From contig NZ_JSUM01000011.1 in the NCBI RefSeq assembly GCF_000772535.1, positions 53,840-117,839 of the forward strand: a stretch of 64,000 nucleotides of DNA, given 5' to 3'. Source of the stretch: Chelonobacter oris (GTDB lineage: Bacteria > Pseudomonadota > Gammaproteobacteria > Enterobacterales > Pasteurellaceae). The position numbers and the translations under genes are program-made. The notes below the pieces were generated by a model. It saw only the letters and a program-made list of their open reading frames with translations. It did no database searches and had not been told where the DNA came from. Shown in pieces: positions 1 to 9,401 of this stretch (position 1 is its first letter; every line of letters begins with the position of its first letter).

Positions 1-1736
1 TCGTCAGCCGCCTGTTCTGTTTTTCGCTGCCGTTCCTTTTTTCGGCAGCCGCGGCGGCACAGGGACAAACCGTCCTGTTACGTGTACAAGGCATTGAAAA
101 CCCGGTTTTAAGCGACAACGTGCGCATTCATCTGTCACAGTTAAGCAATGATGAAGCGGACGGATCGGAGCGCTACCAATATCTGGTCGCTCAAACCATC
201 GAAAACGCCCTGCGCGCACTCGGCTATTTCAACAACCAAATCACCTTCCGCCTGCAACAGCGTGCCGCACCGGCAAAGGATTTGCTGTTTGCCGAGGTGG
301 TACTGGCGCAACCGGTAAAAAATGCCGAACCTGAAATCCAAATTCTGGGCGATGCCAACCTCGATCCGGAATTTATCGCCTTGCGAAAAACCCTGCCGTC
401 GGTCGGAACCGTGCTCAACCAAGGCGAATATGACCGCTACAAATCCTCACTGCAAAGTCTGGCGGCAAAGCGCGGTTATTTTGATGCCGATTTCGTGTTG
501 TCACAACTGCTGGTCACGCCGGAAGAGCATGAAGCCGTATGGCATATCGTATTTAACAGCGGGCAGCGCTATCACTATGGCGATGTCCGCTTTAAAAATT
601 CACAAATCCGTGAAGATTATTTGCGTAACATGCTGCCGATTGAAGCCGGAGAGCCTTATCTGATCAACGATCTGTCCACCCTAACCTCCAACTACACCTC
701 CAGCAACTGGTTCAGCTCAGTGTTGCTGGAACCGCACTTGGACGAAGCAGCCAAACGGGTCGATCTCGATGTGTTGCTGCGACCGAAAAAGAAAAACAGC
801 GTCGAACTGGGGATCGGCTATTCGACCGATGTCGGCCCTCGTCTCCAAGTCGGCTGGACACGCCCGTGGATTAACAGCCGCGGCCACAGCATTCGCAGCA
901 ATCTATACCTGTCTGCGCCGCAGCAAACGCTGGAAGCGACATACCGTATGCCGCTGCTGGCCAACCCGATGAATTATTATTATGAATTCTCCGGCGGGAT
1001 GGAACGGGAAGACAACAACGACACCAAATCCAGCACCATCACGCTGGCAGGGCTGCGCTATTGGAATCACAGCAGCGGCTGGCAGTATTTTGCCGGTGTG
1101 CGCGCCCGTTACGATGATTTTACCCAAGCCGACATTTCGCACAGCACTCTGCTGCTCTATCCGACCGTCGGCTTTAACCGAACCCGCTTGCGCGGCGGCA
1201 TGTTCCCGACTTGGGGCGACGCGCAGAATCTGACGTTCAATATCGGCCGCAAAATCTGGGGTTCCGACGTGGATTTTTACAGCATACGCGCCTCTTCCGC
1301 TTGGATTCGCACCTATTTTGACAATCACCGTTTTTTAACTCGGTTTGAAATCGGTTACATAAACACCAAAGACTTGGCACGTATTCCGCCGGCATTGCGC
1401 TTCTTCGCCGGCGGCGATCGCAGTATTCGCGGTTACGGCTATAAAAAAGTCTCGCCGAAAGACCGTGACGGCAAACTGATCGGCGCATCACGCATGGCGA
1501 TTGCCAATTTCGAATACCAATATCAGGTTTATCAAGACTGGTGGGCGGCAGTATTTTACGACACCGGGCTTGCCGCCAACAAATTTTCTACGGCGGAATT
1601 GCGTTCCGGCGCCGGCATCGGCGTACGCTGGGCATCGCCGATCGGTGCGGTAAAATTTGATATCGCCACTCCGATTCGGGATAAAGACAATAGCAAAAAC
1701 ATTCAATTTTATATCGGACTGGGAACGGAATTGTAA
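1..1736 (+). CDS. tamA: Translocation and assembly module outer-membrane protein TamA (5' end outside window)
   Basis: Omp85-family outer-membrane protein that works with TamB to insert autotransporters and other beta-barrel proteins. The reading frame is open from base 3, before the first ATG at 120. The upstream codons encode a hydrophobic signal-peptide core ending in alanines (SAAAAAQG), so the true start is just outside the window and about 577 residues are visible, which is the usual TamA length. N-terminal POTRA-like repeats occupy roughly residues 25-260 and the rest is the 16-stranded barrel. The Omp85 motif GGDRSIRGYGY lies near residue 470 and the barrel ends in FYIGLGTEL. The stop overlaps the tamB start by one base (TAATG), so the two genes are translationally coupled. 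Confidence 0.95.
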   Translation, partial: VSRLFCFSLPFLFSAAAAAQGQTVLLRVQGIENPVLSDNVRIHLSQLSNDEADGSERYQYLVAQTIENALRALGYFNNQITFRLQQRAAPAKDLLFAEVVLAQPVKNAEPEIQILGDANLDPEFIALRKTLPSVGTVLNQGEYDRYKSSLQSLAAKRGYFDADFVLSQLLVTPEEHEAVWHIVFNSGQRYHYGDVRFKNSQIREDYLRNMLPIEAGEPYLINDLSTLTSNYTSSNWFSSVLLEPHLDEAAKRVDLDVLLRPKKKNSVELGIGYSTDVGPRLQVGWTRPWINSRGHSIRSNLYLSAPQQTLEATYRMPLLANPMNYYYEFSGGMEREDNNDTKSSTITLAGLRYWNHSSGWQYFAGVRARYDDFTQADISHSTLLLYPTVGFNRTRLRGGMFPTWGDAQNLTFNIGRKIWGSDVDFYSIRASSAWIRTYFDNHRFLTRFEIGYINTKDLARIPPALRFFAGGDRSIRGYGYKKVSPKDRDGKLIGASRMAIANFEYQYQVYQDWWAAVFYDTGLAANKFSTAELRSGAGIGVRWASPIGAVKFDIATPIRDKDNSKNIQFYIGLGTEL

Positions 1737-4700
1737 TGAACAGCACACAAACAGCGCCACAAGAGCGGACAACGGCAACGGAAAATCGACAAGACGACAC
1801 ACAGGCACAAAATAAAAAACACAAGTGCGGTTGGCGCAAATGGCTGTGCGGCTTTGCCGTGCTGCTGTTACTGCTGCTGGCCGTGCTTATCGGCTTACTC
1901 GCCAGCGGCTACGGACAGCGCGGGCTACTGAAACTGGCGGATAATCTGCTGGACGAGCTGCAAATCGAGCAGATCAGCGGCAGTCTGAGTGACGGCTTGC
2001 ACCTGAAAAACGTGGAATATCACAGCGACGGCATCGGCGTTTCAATCGCCGAAACCCATGCGCAATTACGATTTTCCTGCTTGTGGCAGCGCAAAGTGTG
2101 CATCGATGACCTCTCCCTCGACAAGGTTACGATCGGGGTGGATACCGCACTTTTGCCGCCGTCGGAACCGAATCCGCCTTCATCGGGGGAAATGCGCCGC
2201 ATCACGTTGCCGTTAGCGATCGATATCAACAATATTGCGCTACAAAACGTAAACGCCAAAGTGGATAACATGGCGTTTAATATGAATCGTTTTCAGACCG
2301 CACTTTCGCTGAATAACGATCAGGGGCTGACCATTCAACCGATTCAAATCGAACAATTTGCGGTCGAAACGGCAGAACCTGCAAGCGACAATGGCGGAGA
2401 AAAAGCGCAAACGGCAACAGAACGTGCGCTTGCACCGCAAACCACAGACTGGGAAGCCCTGCAACAGCAACTGGCAAAACCACTGTTGGCGAATGTACAG
2501 CAGATTACCCTGCCGTTTGATCTCCATATACTCGGTTTACACGGCCGTGACTGGCACTATCGGGAACAAGGTGAAAACGGGCTGGATATTGCGATTCCGA
2601 TCGTTGATCTGGTCGCCGATGCCAGCGGTTATGACGTCGTCTTGCAACAGTTGAAAATCAACAGCGATCTGATAGACCTGGACGCACAGGGCGAAATCAC
2701 GTTGGCGCAGGATTTCCCGCTTGATTTCCGACTGAGCGCCGATATTTACCCGTTGCTGCAAGCGGAAAAATTGATACTGCCGCAAAGTGCGGTCAAATTA
2801 AACTTGAACGGCGCGCTCAAACAAACGGCTACGCTGCAACTGGTGACCCAAGGCGCCGCCGATTTACAACTGGACGGACAACTGCAACTCAATCAAACGA
2901 ATAACCCGTTTAATCTGCACCTGCAAAGTCCGCAATTCCGCTATCCGTTCAGTGCCGCACCGCAATCCGACGCCGATCAAGCCAACAACCGCACCAATGC
3001 CGATATCGCATTACACGATTTGGATCTGCAACTGGACGGCAACCTATCGCAATACCGAATTGCCTTGCAAAGTGCGGTCAGCGGCAATGCCGTGCCGCCG
3101 TCCCGTTTATCGTTCAACGGCAACGGCACCCTTCGTGATCTCACTATTCAATCGCTGCTGATCGAAGCCTTGAACGGCAAAGCCGAATTGAACGCTAAGC
3201 TGGCGTGGCATGACGGCATACACTGGCAAAGTGCGATCACGCTGGAGAATATCGACACCCGCCATTACCTGCCGGAATGGGCGGCATTACTAAACGGCGG
3301 CTTAAACAGTGAGGGCACAGTCAACGGTGAAAACTGGCAAGTGGCAATCAGCGATGTAGCCCTCGACGGCCGCCTCAACAACCAACCGCTGCAATTGAAC
3401 GGCAATTTGCAAAGCAGCCGCCAACGCTGGTTGAATGCCGAACAGGTCAAGCTGGTTTACGGCAATAATACCGTTACCCTGAACGGACATTTTGATGAAA
3501 ACTCGGATTTACAGGCAGACATCAATGCGCCGAATCTCGCCGGGCTGTTGCCGAATTTATCCGCCTCACTGAACGGCAACATCAATATTCAGGGCAGTCT
3601 GCAAAAGCCGTCCGCCGACATCGACTTAATCAGCAAAAACATCCAGTATCAGGATTTTCGCCTGCGCAATTTCAGTGCCAAAGGGCGGTTGAACATGGAC
3701 GAAATCATTGCCGGTGCGCTGTATCTGAATCTGGATTCGTTCAAATACGCTGATATCGAACTGCAGCAAACCAAATTAATTGCCGAAGGCAACGAGAAAA
3801 ACCACAAACTCAACCTGCGCACCGCCGGCAAGCCGGTGTCCGGTACGTTGAATATTTACGGTGGATTCGATCGCGCCGCCGAAATGTGGCAAGGCACATT
3901 TAGTCAAGTGCGGTTGAATTCTCCGGTCGGCGACTGGCGCAACAACCATAATATGCAGGTCGGCTTCAATGCGGCACAAAACGAAGCGGAAGTCTCCGCC
4001 CACTGCTGGCTGAACCAACAAGCACAAATCTGTTTCCCACAAACGTTCAAGGCGGGCAATAACGGCGATATTCCGTTTGAACTGAAGCAGATCAATCTGG
4101 CGATGATCAACGATTTTCTGGATAAAAACAGTCAGGTCTCCGGCATTATCGACGGCAGCGGCAAAGTCGCATGGTTCAGCGACAAACCGTTTGAACTGGC
4201 GCTGGCGTTAAAGAGCGGTCAACTGGGGTTCAAACAGCGGATTGACTACCGCACTTTTCAGATTGAATTACAGAATCTGAACATCGACAGCCAAATTCAG
4301 AACAATAATCTAACCCTGAAAACCGCCGCCGAAATCAACCGCAGCGGCCGCTTGGCAACCGATTTAACCGTTTCCGATTTGTCGGCGGCACGCACACTGT
4401 CCGGCGATATCCGCTTGCAGGATTTTAATTTGGATTTGCTCAATCAGTTGCTGGCCAAAGGCGAACGGGTACAAGGCGTGATCAACAGCCGCCTGCAACT
4501 GGGCGGCAACTTGCAGGCGCCGTTGCTGAACGGCGGCTTTAATCTGGAAAATCTGAGCGCTAAAATGTATTCCTTGCCGTTTCAAGTCTCCGACGGCCGG
4601 ATCAATATCGCCTTTAACGGCACCTCTTCCACTTTAAACGGCACATTGCAAACCCCCGAAAGCCGACTCAACCTGAGCGGCAATGCATCGTGGCGCACAT

Positions 4701-5698
4701 TGGAACAGTGGCAGGCACAGATCGCGGCGCAAGCCGACCGTTTCAAACTCGATATGCCGGGCATTGCACAAATTGAAATCAGCCCGAACGTGGAAGCCAA
4801 TATCAATCCGCAATTGCTAAGCCTGACCGGTAATGTCGATGTGCCGTGGGCAAGAATCGAAATCGAAGCGCTGCCGGAAAGTGCGGTCGGCGTCAGCAGC
4901 GACTTGGTTATCATCGACAGCAAAAACAAAGCCGCTATCCGTCAGGCGTTGCAAGAACAAGCGCTCGCCCGTCAAGCAGGCATGGCGGTTTCATCGAATA
5001 TCACGCTCAATATCGGCAATGATGTGCGACTCAACGCCTACGGACTGAAAGCCAACTTAAACGGCACGCTGGCGGTGCGGCAAGAAAAAACGCTGGGGTT
5101 ATACGGTCAGGTGAACATTCAAAACGGGCGCTACGCCTCTTTCGGGCAGGATTTGCTGATTCGGCGCGGACAAATCAGCTTTTCCGGGCTGGCATCGCAG
5201 CCGTTCCTGAATATCGAAGCCATTCGCAATCCGGAAGCGATGGAAAACAGTAAAATCGTTGCCGGGATCAAAGTAACCGGCATTGCCGAACAACCTGATG
5301 TAGCAGTCTTTTCCGAACCGGGCATGTCGCAGGACGAAGCGCTGTCCTATCTCTTGACCGGACGCGGGCTGGACAACAGCGGCGATTCGGCGTCCAGCGC
5401 CTCTATCGGCGCCGCCATGCTCGGACTGGGTTTATCCAAGAGCGGCAAGCTGGTCGGCGGCATCGGCGAAGCCTTCGGCATCAGCGATTTAACGCTGGAT
5501 ACCGCCGGCATCGGCGACAATTCGCAAGTGGTGGTCAGCGGCAATATTACGCCGCGGCTGCAAGTCAAATACGGCGTCGGGCTATTTCAACCGTTGGCAG
5601 AACTCACCTTACGCTATAAAATAATGCCACAACTTTTTTTACAATCGGTTTCGGGGGTGAACCAGGCGGTCGATTTGCTGTATCAGTTTGAATTTTAA
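1736..5698 (+). CDS. tamB: Translocation and assembly module inner-membrane protein TamB
   Basis: Very large (1320 aa) periplasm-spanning partner of TamA, in the AsmA/Vps13-like bridge group that is also implicated in phospholipid transport to the outer membrane. A charged N-terminal tail of about 37 residues precedes one membrane anchor (about residues 38-58, leucine-rich), followed by more than 1000 residues of beta-rich repeats. The C-terminal DUF490 domain includes GLLSLTG-type repeats, DEALSYLLTGRG and a terminal YQFEF that docks with TamA. The start overlaps the tamA stop. Several USS copies are embedded in the coding sequence (for example near 2782 and 3069). This is the canonical proteobacterial gene pair. 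Confidence 0.95.
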   Translation: MNSTQTAPQERTTATENRQDDTQAQNKKHKCGWRKWLCGFAVLLLLLLAVLIGLLASGYGQRGLLKLADNLLDELQIEQISGSLSDGLHLKNVEYHSDGIGVSIAETHAQLRFSCLWQRKVCIDDLSLDKVTIGVDTALLPPSEPNPPSSGEMRRITLPLAIDINNIALQNVNAKVDNMAFNMNRFQTALSLNNDQGLTIQPIQIEQFAVETAEPASDNGGEKAQTATERALAPQTTDWEALQQQLAKPLLANVQQITLPFDLHILGLHGRDWHYREQGENGLDIAIPIVDLVADASGYDVVLQQLKINSDLIDLDAQGEITLAQDFPLDFRLSADIYPLLQAEKLILPQSAVKLNLNGALKQTATLQLVTQGAADLQLDGQLQLNQTNNPFNLHLQSPQFRYPFSAAPQSDADQANNRTNADIALHDLDLQLDGNLSQYRIALQSAVSGNAVPPSRLSFNGNGTLRDLTIQSLLIEALNGKAELNAKLAWHDGIHWQSAITLENIDTRHYLPEWAALLNGGLNSEGTVNGENWQVAISDVALDGRLNNQPLQLNGNLQSSRQRWLNAEQVKLVYGNNTVTLNGHFDENSDLQADINAPNLAGLLPNLSASLNGNINIQGSLQKPSADIDLISKNIQYQDFRLRNFSAKGRLNMDEIIAGALYLNLDSFKYADIELQQTKLIAEGNEKNHKLNLRTAGKPVSGTLNIYGGFDRAAEMWQGTFSQVRLNSPVGDWRNNHNMQVGFNAAQNEAEVSAHCWLNQQAQICFPQTFKAGNNGDIPFELKQINLAMINDFLDKNSQVSGIIDGSGKVAWFSDKPFELALALKSGQLGFKQRIDYRTFQIELQNLNIDSQIQNNNLTLKTAAEINRSGRLATDLTVSDLSAARTLSGDIRLQDFNLDLLNQLLAKGERVQGVINSRLQLGGNLQAPLLNGGFNLENLSAKMYSLPFQVSDGRINIAFNGTSSTLNGTLQTPESRLNLSGNASWRTLEQWQAQIAAQADRFKLDMPGIAQIEISPNVEANINPQLLSLTGNVDVPWARIEIEALPESAVGVSSDLVIIDSKNKAAIRQALQEQALARQAGMAVSSNITLNIGNDVRLNAYGLKANLNGTLAVRQEKTLGLYGQVNIQNGRYASFGQDLLIRRGQISFSGLASQPFLNIEAIRNPEAMENSKIVAGIKVTGIAEQPDVAVFSEPGMSQDEALSYLLTGRGLDNSGDSASSASIGAAMLGLGLSKSGKLVGGIGEAFGISDLTLDTAGIGDNSQVVVSGNITPRLQVKYGVGLFQPLAELTLRYKIMPQLFLQSVSGVNQAVDLLYQFEF

Positions 5699-5730
5699 CT
5701 TTAATTATAAAAAGACAGTATGCATGACAA

Positions 5731-5736
5731 AAGGAG
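5731..5736 (+). promoter_or_regulatory. Ribosome binding site deciding the ppk start
   Basis: AAGGAG lies 7 bases before the ATG at 5744. The upstream in-frame ATG at 5720 has no comparable site, so the shorter protein is preferred. Confidence 0.75.
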
Positions 5737-5743
5737 ACCTCGG

Positions 5744-7828
5744 ATGTTGACGTTGGAAAGAGACAAAAACAGCTATACTTCGAAAGAACTGAGCTGGCTG
5801 GCATTTAACGAGCGGGTGTTGCAAGAGGCTTATGACGAAAGCAATCCGTTACTGGAACGGATTCGCTTTTTGGGTATTTTTGCCGCCAACTTGGACGAAT
5901 TCTACCAAGTGCGGTTTGCCAATCTGAAGCACAAGCTCCTGATTATCCGCGAACAGGAATCATTGCCGGCTAAGCAGATTCGCTCACAATTGGAAGTGAT
6001 TCAGCAACGAACGGAAACCTTGAATCAGAAATTTGACGAAATCTACAGCCGCCTGATGTTACGACTGGCAAAACACAAAATCTTCCTGCTCAACGAAACC
6101 CAACTTTCTTCTTATCACCAAAACTGGCTCAAAGAACATTTCAAGCGTGAAATCAAACAGCATATTTTCCCGATTATTCTGAATGAAGATATTGACCTGC
6201 TGCAATCCCTCAGCGCGCACAATTCCAACCTGATTATCGAACTGAAGAAAAATAAAAAAATCCAGACCCTTGCCATTTTGCCGATTCCGTCGGATACGAT
6301 TTCACGCTTTGTGATTCTGCCCAAAGAGCGGTATAAACGCCATCAGGGCATTATCCTGCTGGATAACGTACTGCGTTTTTGTCTGGCGGAAATTTTCGCC
6401 GATGCGATTTTTGACTACGATGAAATCACCGCCTATTCGATTAAAATGACCCGTGATGCCGAATACGACCTGATTACCGAGGTTGAATACAGTCTGCTCG
6501 AACTGATGTCGTCCAGCCTGAAACAACGGGTAACCGCACAGCCGGTTCGCTTTCTGTATGAAAAATCGATGCCGAAAAACCTACTAAAAATGCTGAAACA
6601 GCGCTTGAATATCAGCAGTCTGGATTCCGTCGAGGCCGGCGGGCGTTATTTAAGTTTCAAACATTTGCTGCAATTCCCGGATTTGGGCAACAAAGAGTTG
6701 GTGAATGCGCCGTTGACGGTGATTGCGCACCCGCAGCTGAAAAACGAACGGATCATTCTCGATGCAGTCAGTAAAAAAGATATTCTCTTGTATTATCCAT
6801 ACCACAGTTTTAATGTGATTTGCGAACTGCTGCGCCAAGCGTCGTTCGATCCGAACGTGACGGCAATTAAAATCAATTTATATCGGGTGGCGAAACAATC
6901 GCGCATTATCGAAGCACTGATGAATGCCGCCAATAACGGCAAGCAAGTGACTGTGATCATCGAATTGCAGGCACGCTTTGACGAACAAGCCAATATCGAC
7001 TGGGCAAAACGCCTGACCGACAGCAATATCAAAGTGGTTTTCTCCTCACCGGGGTTTAAAATCCATTCGAAACTGTTCCTGATCACTCGCCGTGAGAACG
7101 GTCAGCTGGTCGATTACGCCCATGTCGGCACCGGCAATTTCCATGAGGGGTCCGCCCGAATTTATACCGACTTCGCCCTGCTGACAAAAAACGGCAAAAT
7201 CACCGAAGAAGTCAAACGAGTGTTCCGCTTTATCGAAATGCCGTTCAGCCCGACCAAATTCAGCCACCTGCTGGTGTCGCCGATCAACGTCCGAAAACGG
7301 CTGGCCTATCTGGTCAATCGTGAAATCCGCCATGCCCAAGCAGGCAAAAAGAGCGGTATTATCCTGAAAATCAATAACGTGGTTGATCCGGAAACCGTCG
7401 ATTTACTGTATAGTGCCAGTCAGGCCGGCGTGAAGATTCGCATGATTGTGCGCGGCATGTGCGCTTTGCGCGCCGGGGTTGCCGGATTGAGTGAAAATAT
7501 CGAAATCATCAGTGTCATCGACCGCTTCTTGGAACACCCGCGGGTCTATTATTTTGAAAATGACGGCAATCCAGACGTCTATATCTCTTCCGCCGACTGG
7601 ATGACCCGCAACCTTGACCGTCGGATTGAGGTCGGCACGCCGTTATTGGACGCCGACACCAAACAGTGTGTGATCGATATTTTAAATATTCAGTTATCAG
7701 ACAACGTCAAAGCGCGTATCATCGATGCAGAAGAAAAAAACGATTATGTCCGCAATGACCTGCCGCCTTGCCGTTCGCAGCTGGCCATTCACGACTACTT
7801 GCTGGCTAAAACCTTATCCATAAAATAG
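5744..7828 (+). CDS. ppk: Polyphosphate kinase 1
   Basis: Reversibly transfers the terminal phosphate of ATP to polyphosphate; typically a membrane-associated tetramer. The 694-residue product has the usual PPK1 length. It begins with the N-terminal domain (SKELSWLAFNERVLQEA, FLGIFAANLDEFYQVR). It carries the autophosphorylated histidine in KIHSKLFL (about residue 441), the second histidine region in HVGTGNFHEGSARIYTD (about residue 460), and the ATP-binding C-terminal part including SADWMTRNLDRRIEVG. The start at 5744 is chosen for its AAGGAG site. ppx follows after 10 bases, the classical ppk-ppx polyphosphate synthesis and breakdown pair, almost certainly co-transcribed. Confidence 0.95.
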   Translation: MLTLERDKNSYTSKELSWLAFNERVLQEAYDESNPLLERIRFLGIFAANLDEFYQVRFANLKHKLLIIREQESLPAKQIRSQLEVIQQRTETLNQKFDEIYSRLMLRLAKHKIFLLNETQLSSYHQNWLKEHFKREIKQHIFPIILNEDIDLLQSLSAHNSNLIIELKKNKKIQTLAILPIPSDTISRFVILPKERYKRHQGIILLDNVLRFCLAEIFADAIFDYDEITAYSIKMTRDAEYDLITEVEYSLLELMSSSLKQRVTAQPVRFLYEKSMPKNLLKMLKQRLNISSLDSVEAGGRYLSFKHLLQFPDLGNKELVNAPLTVIAHPQLKNERIILDAVSKKDILLYYPYHSFNVICELLRQASFDPNVTAIKINLYRVAKQSRIIEALMNAANNGKQVTVIIELQARFDEQANIDWAKRLTDSNIKVVFSSPGFKIHSKLFLITRRENGQLVDYAHVGTGNFHEGSARIYTDFALLTKNGKITEEVKRVFRFIEMPFSPTKFSHLLVSPINVRKRLAYLVNREIRHAQAGKKSGIILKINNVVDPETVDLLYSASQAGVKIRMIVRGMCALRAGVAGLSENIEIISVIDRFLEHPRVYYFENDGNPDVYISSADWMTRNLDRRIEVGTPLLDADTKQCVIDILNIQLSDNVKARIIDAEEKNDYVRNDLPPCRSQLAIHDYLLAKTLSIK

Positions 7829-7838
7829 AGTAACCATT

Positions 7839-9362
7839 ATGAATCAACACACAACCTCGACTGACTCGGCAACCAAAGAATTCGCGGCAATCGATCTGGG
7901 TTCCAACAGCTTTCACATGATCATTGTCCGTATCGTCAACGGTTCAATTCAGGTGCTGTCACGCCTGAAGCAGCGAGTGCAGCTGGCACAGGGGTTGGAC
8001 GACAACCAGCATTTAAGCCGTGAGGCAATCGAACGCGGCGTGGCTTGTCTGGCGCTGTTTGCCGAACGTTTGCAGGGATTTTCGCCTGAAAATGTGCGTG
8101 CCGTCGGCACCTACACCCTGCGGCGCGCCAGCAACAATAGCGAATTTTTACAGGCTGCCGCAGAGGTTTTTCCGTTTCCGATTCGGATTATTTCCGGTAC
8201 TGAAGAAGCGGAGTTAATCTATTCCGGCGTGTCGCACACCCAGCCGGAAAACGGGCGTAAGCTGGTGGTGGACATCGGTGGCGGATCAACCGAAATGATC
8301 ATCGGCGAAGGCTTTAATCCGTTGATCGCCAACAGTCGCAACATGGGCTGTGTCAGCTTCGGCAAAACGTTTTTCCCCGACGGTAAAATCACAAACAAAA
8401 GCTTCAACAACGCCAAACAAGCGGCACTGGAAAAAATTGAAGACTTATCGTGGGAATACCGCCATCTGGGGTGGCAATCCGTGCTGGGCTCATCCGGCAC
8501 GATTAAAACCGTCAGCCAGATTATCAACGAAAATTTCAATAAAGACGGCGTGATCACCGTCGAAAACCTGCAACAATTAATCGAAAAAGTACTGAAATAC
8601 GACAGCTTCGACAAACTGAAACTCGCCGGTCTGAGCGATGATCGGGTCAGTGTATTTGTGCCCGGCTTGGCGATTCTAAGTGCGGTTTTCGACAATTACC
8701 GCATCGAACAAATGCGTTATTCCGACGGCGCCCTGCGTGAAGGCGTCATGTACGGATTAGAAAACAGTTTTCAGGTCGACGACATTCGTGAACGCACCGT
8801 CAACAGCCTGATGGAACATTTCAGTGTTGATCAGGAGCAAGCGCTGCGGGTTGCCGACACTGCCGTATTACTGGGGCAGAAATACCAGCGTTGGAAAAAC
8901 AGTGATTGGATTCAGGATATGCAGAATATTCTGTTGTCTGCGGCTTTGGTGCATGAAGTCGGAATTGCAATCAATCACAGCGGTGTGCAACGACATTCCG
9001 CCTATATTGTACAAAACAGTGAACTGCCGGGCTTTGACCGCAGCCAGCAACGGCTGCTGGCAACACTGGTGCGTTACCAAATCAAATCATTCAAAACAGC
9101 CGATTTACTGCCGGATAACCGCTATGATGCACAAGATATACTGGCGTTGATCACGCTGTTACGCTTAGCACTGATCATCAACCGCTCACGCCGGGCGACC
9201 GAATTGACCGAGAAATTTACTCTCGATGTCAGCAGTGATTCGAAAATCTGGGAGCTGGAATTTGAACAAGGCTATCTGGAACGCAACCCGCTGACCCGCA
9301 GTGAACTGGGCGAAGAACAAGCGTTTTTAAACGGTTTGAATATCAATTTACAATTTAAATAA
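7839..9362 (+). CDS. ppx: Exopolyphosphatase
   Basis: Ppx/GppA phosphatase that removes terminal phosphates from polyphosphate. The N-terminal actin-like ATPase fold shows AAIDLGSNSFHMIIVR (about residues 16-31), VDIGGGSTEMIIG (about 143-155) and GSSGTIKT. The C-terminal half (about 310-507) is the HD-like helical domain typical of the roughly 500-residue Ppx. The close relative GppA degrades pppGpp, and the two activities cannot be separated by motif alone; the position 10 bases after ppk favours Ppx. The end converges on the minus-strand ABC gene ending at 9402, and I see no convincing terminator in the 39-base gap. Confidence 0.92.
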   Translation: MNQHTTSTDSATKEFAAIDLGSNSFHMIIVRIVNGSIQVLSRLKQRVQLAQGLDDNQHLSREAIERGVACLALFAERLQGFSPENVRAVGTYTLRRASNNSEFLQAAAEVFPFPIRIISGTEEAELIYSGVSHTQPENGRKLVVDIGGGSTEMIIGEGFNPLIANSRNMGCVSFGKTFFPDGKITNKSFNNAKQAALEKIEDLSWEYRHLGWQSVLGSSGTIKTVSQIINENFNKDGVITVENLQQLIEKVLKYDSFDKLKLAGLSDDRVSVFVPGLAILSAVFDNYRIEQMRYSDGALREGVMYGLENSFQVDDIRERTVNSLMEHFSVDQEQALRVADTAVLLGQKYQRWKNSDWIQDMQNILLSAALVHEVGIAINHSGVQRHSAYIVQNSELPGFDRSQQRLLATLVRYQIKSFKTADLLPDNRYDAQDILALITLLRLALIINRSRRATELTEKFTLDVSSDSKIWELEFEQGYLERNPLTRSELGEEQAFLNGLNINLQFK

Positions 9363-9401
9363 TAAAGATTATCGACCATCATGCCGCAGGCAAAAGCGCG
9401 A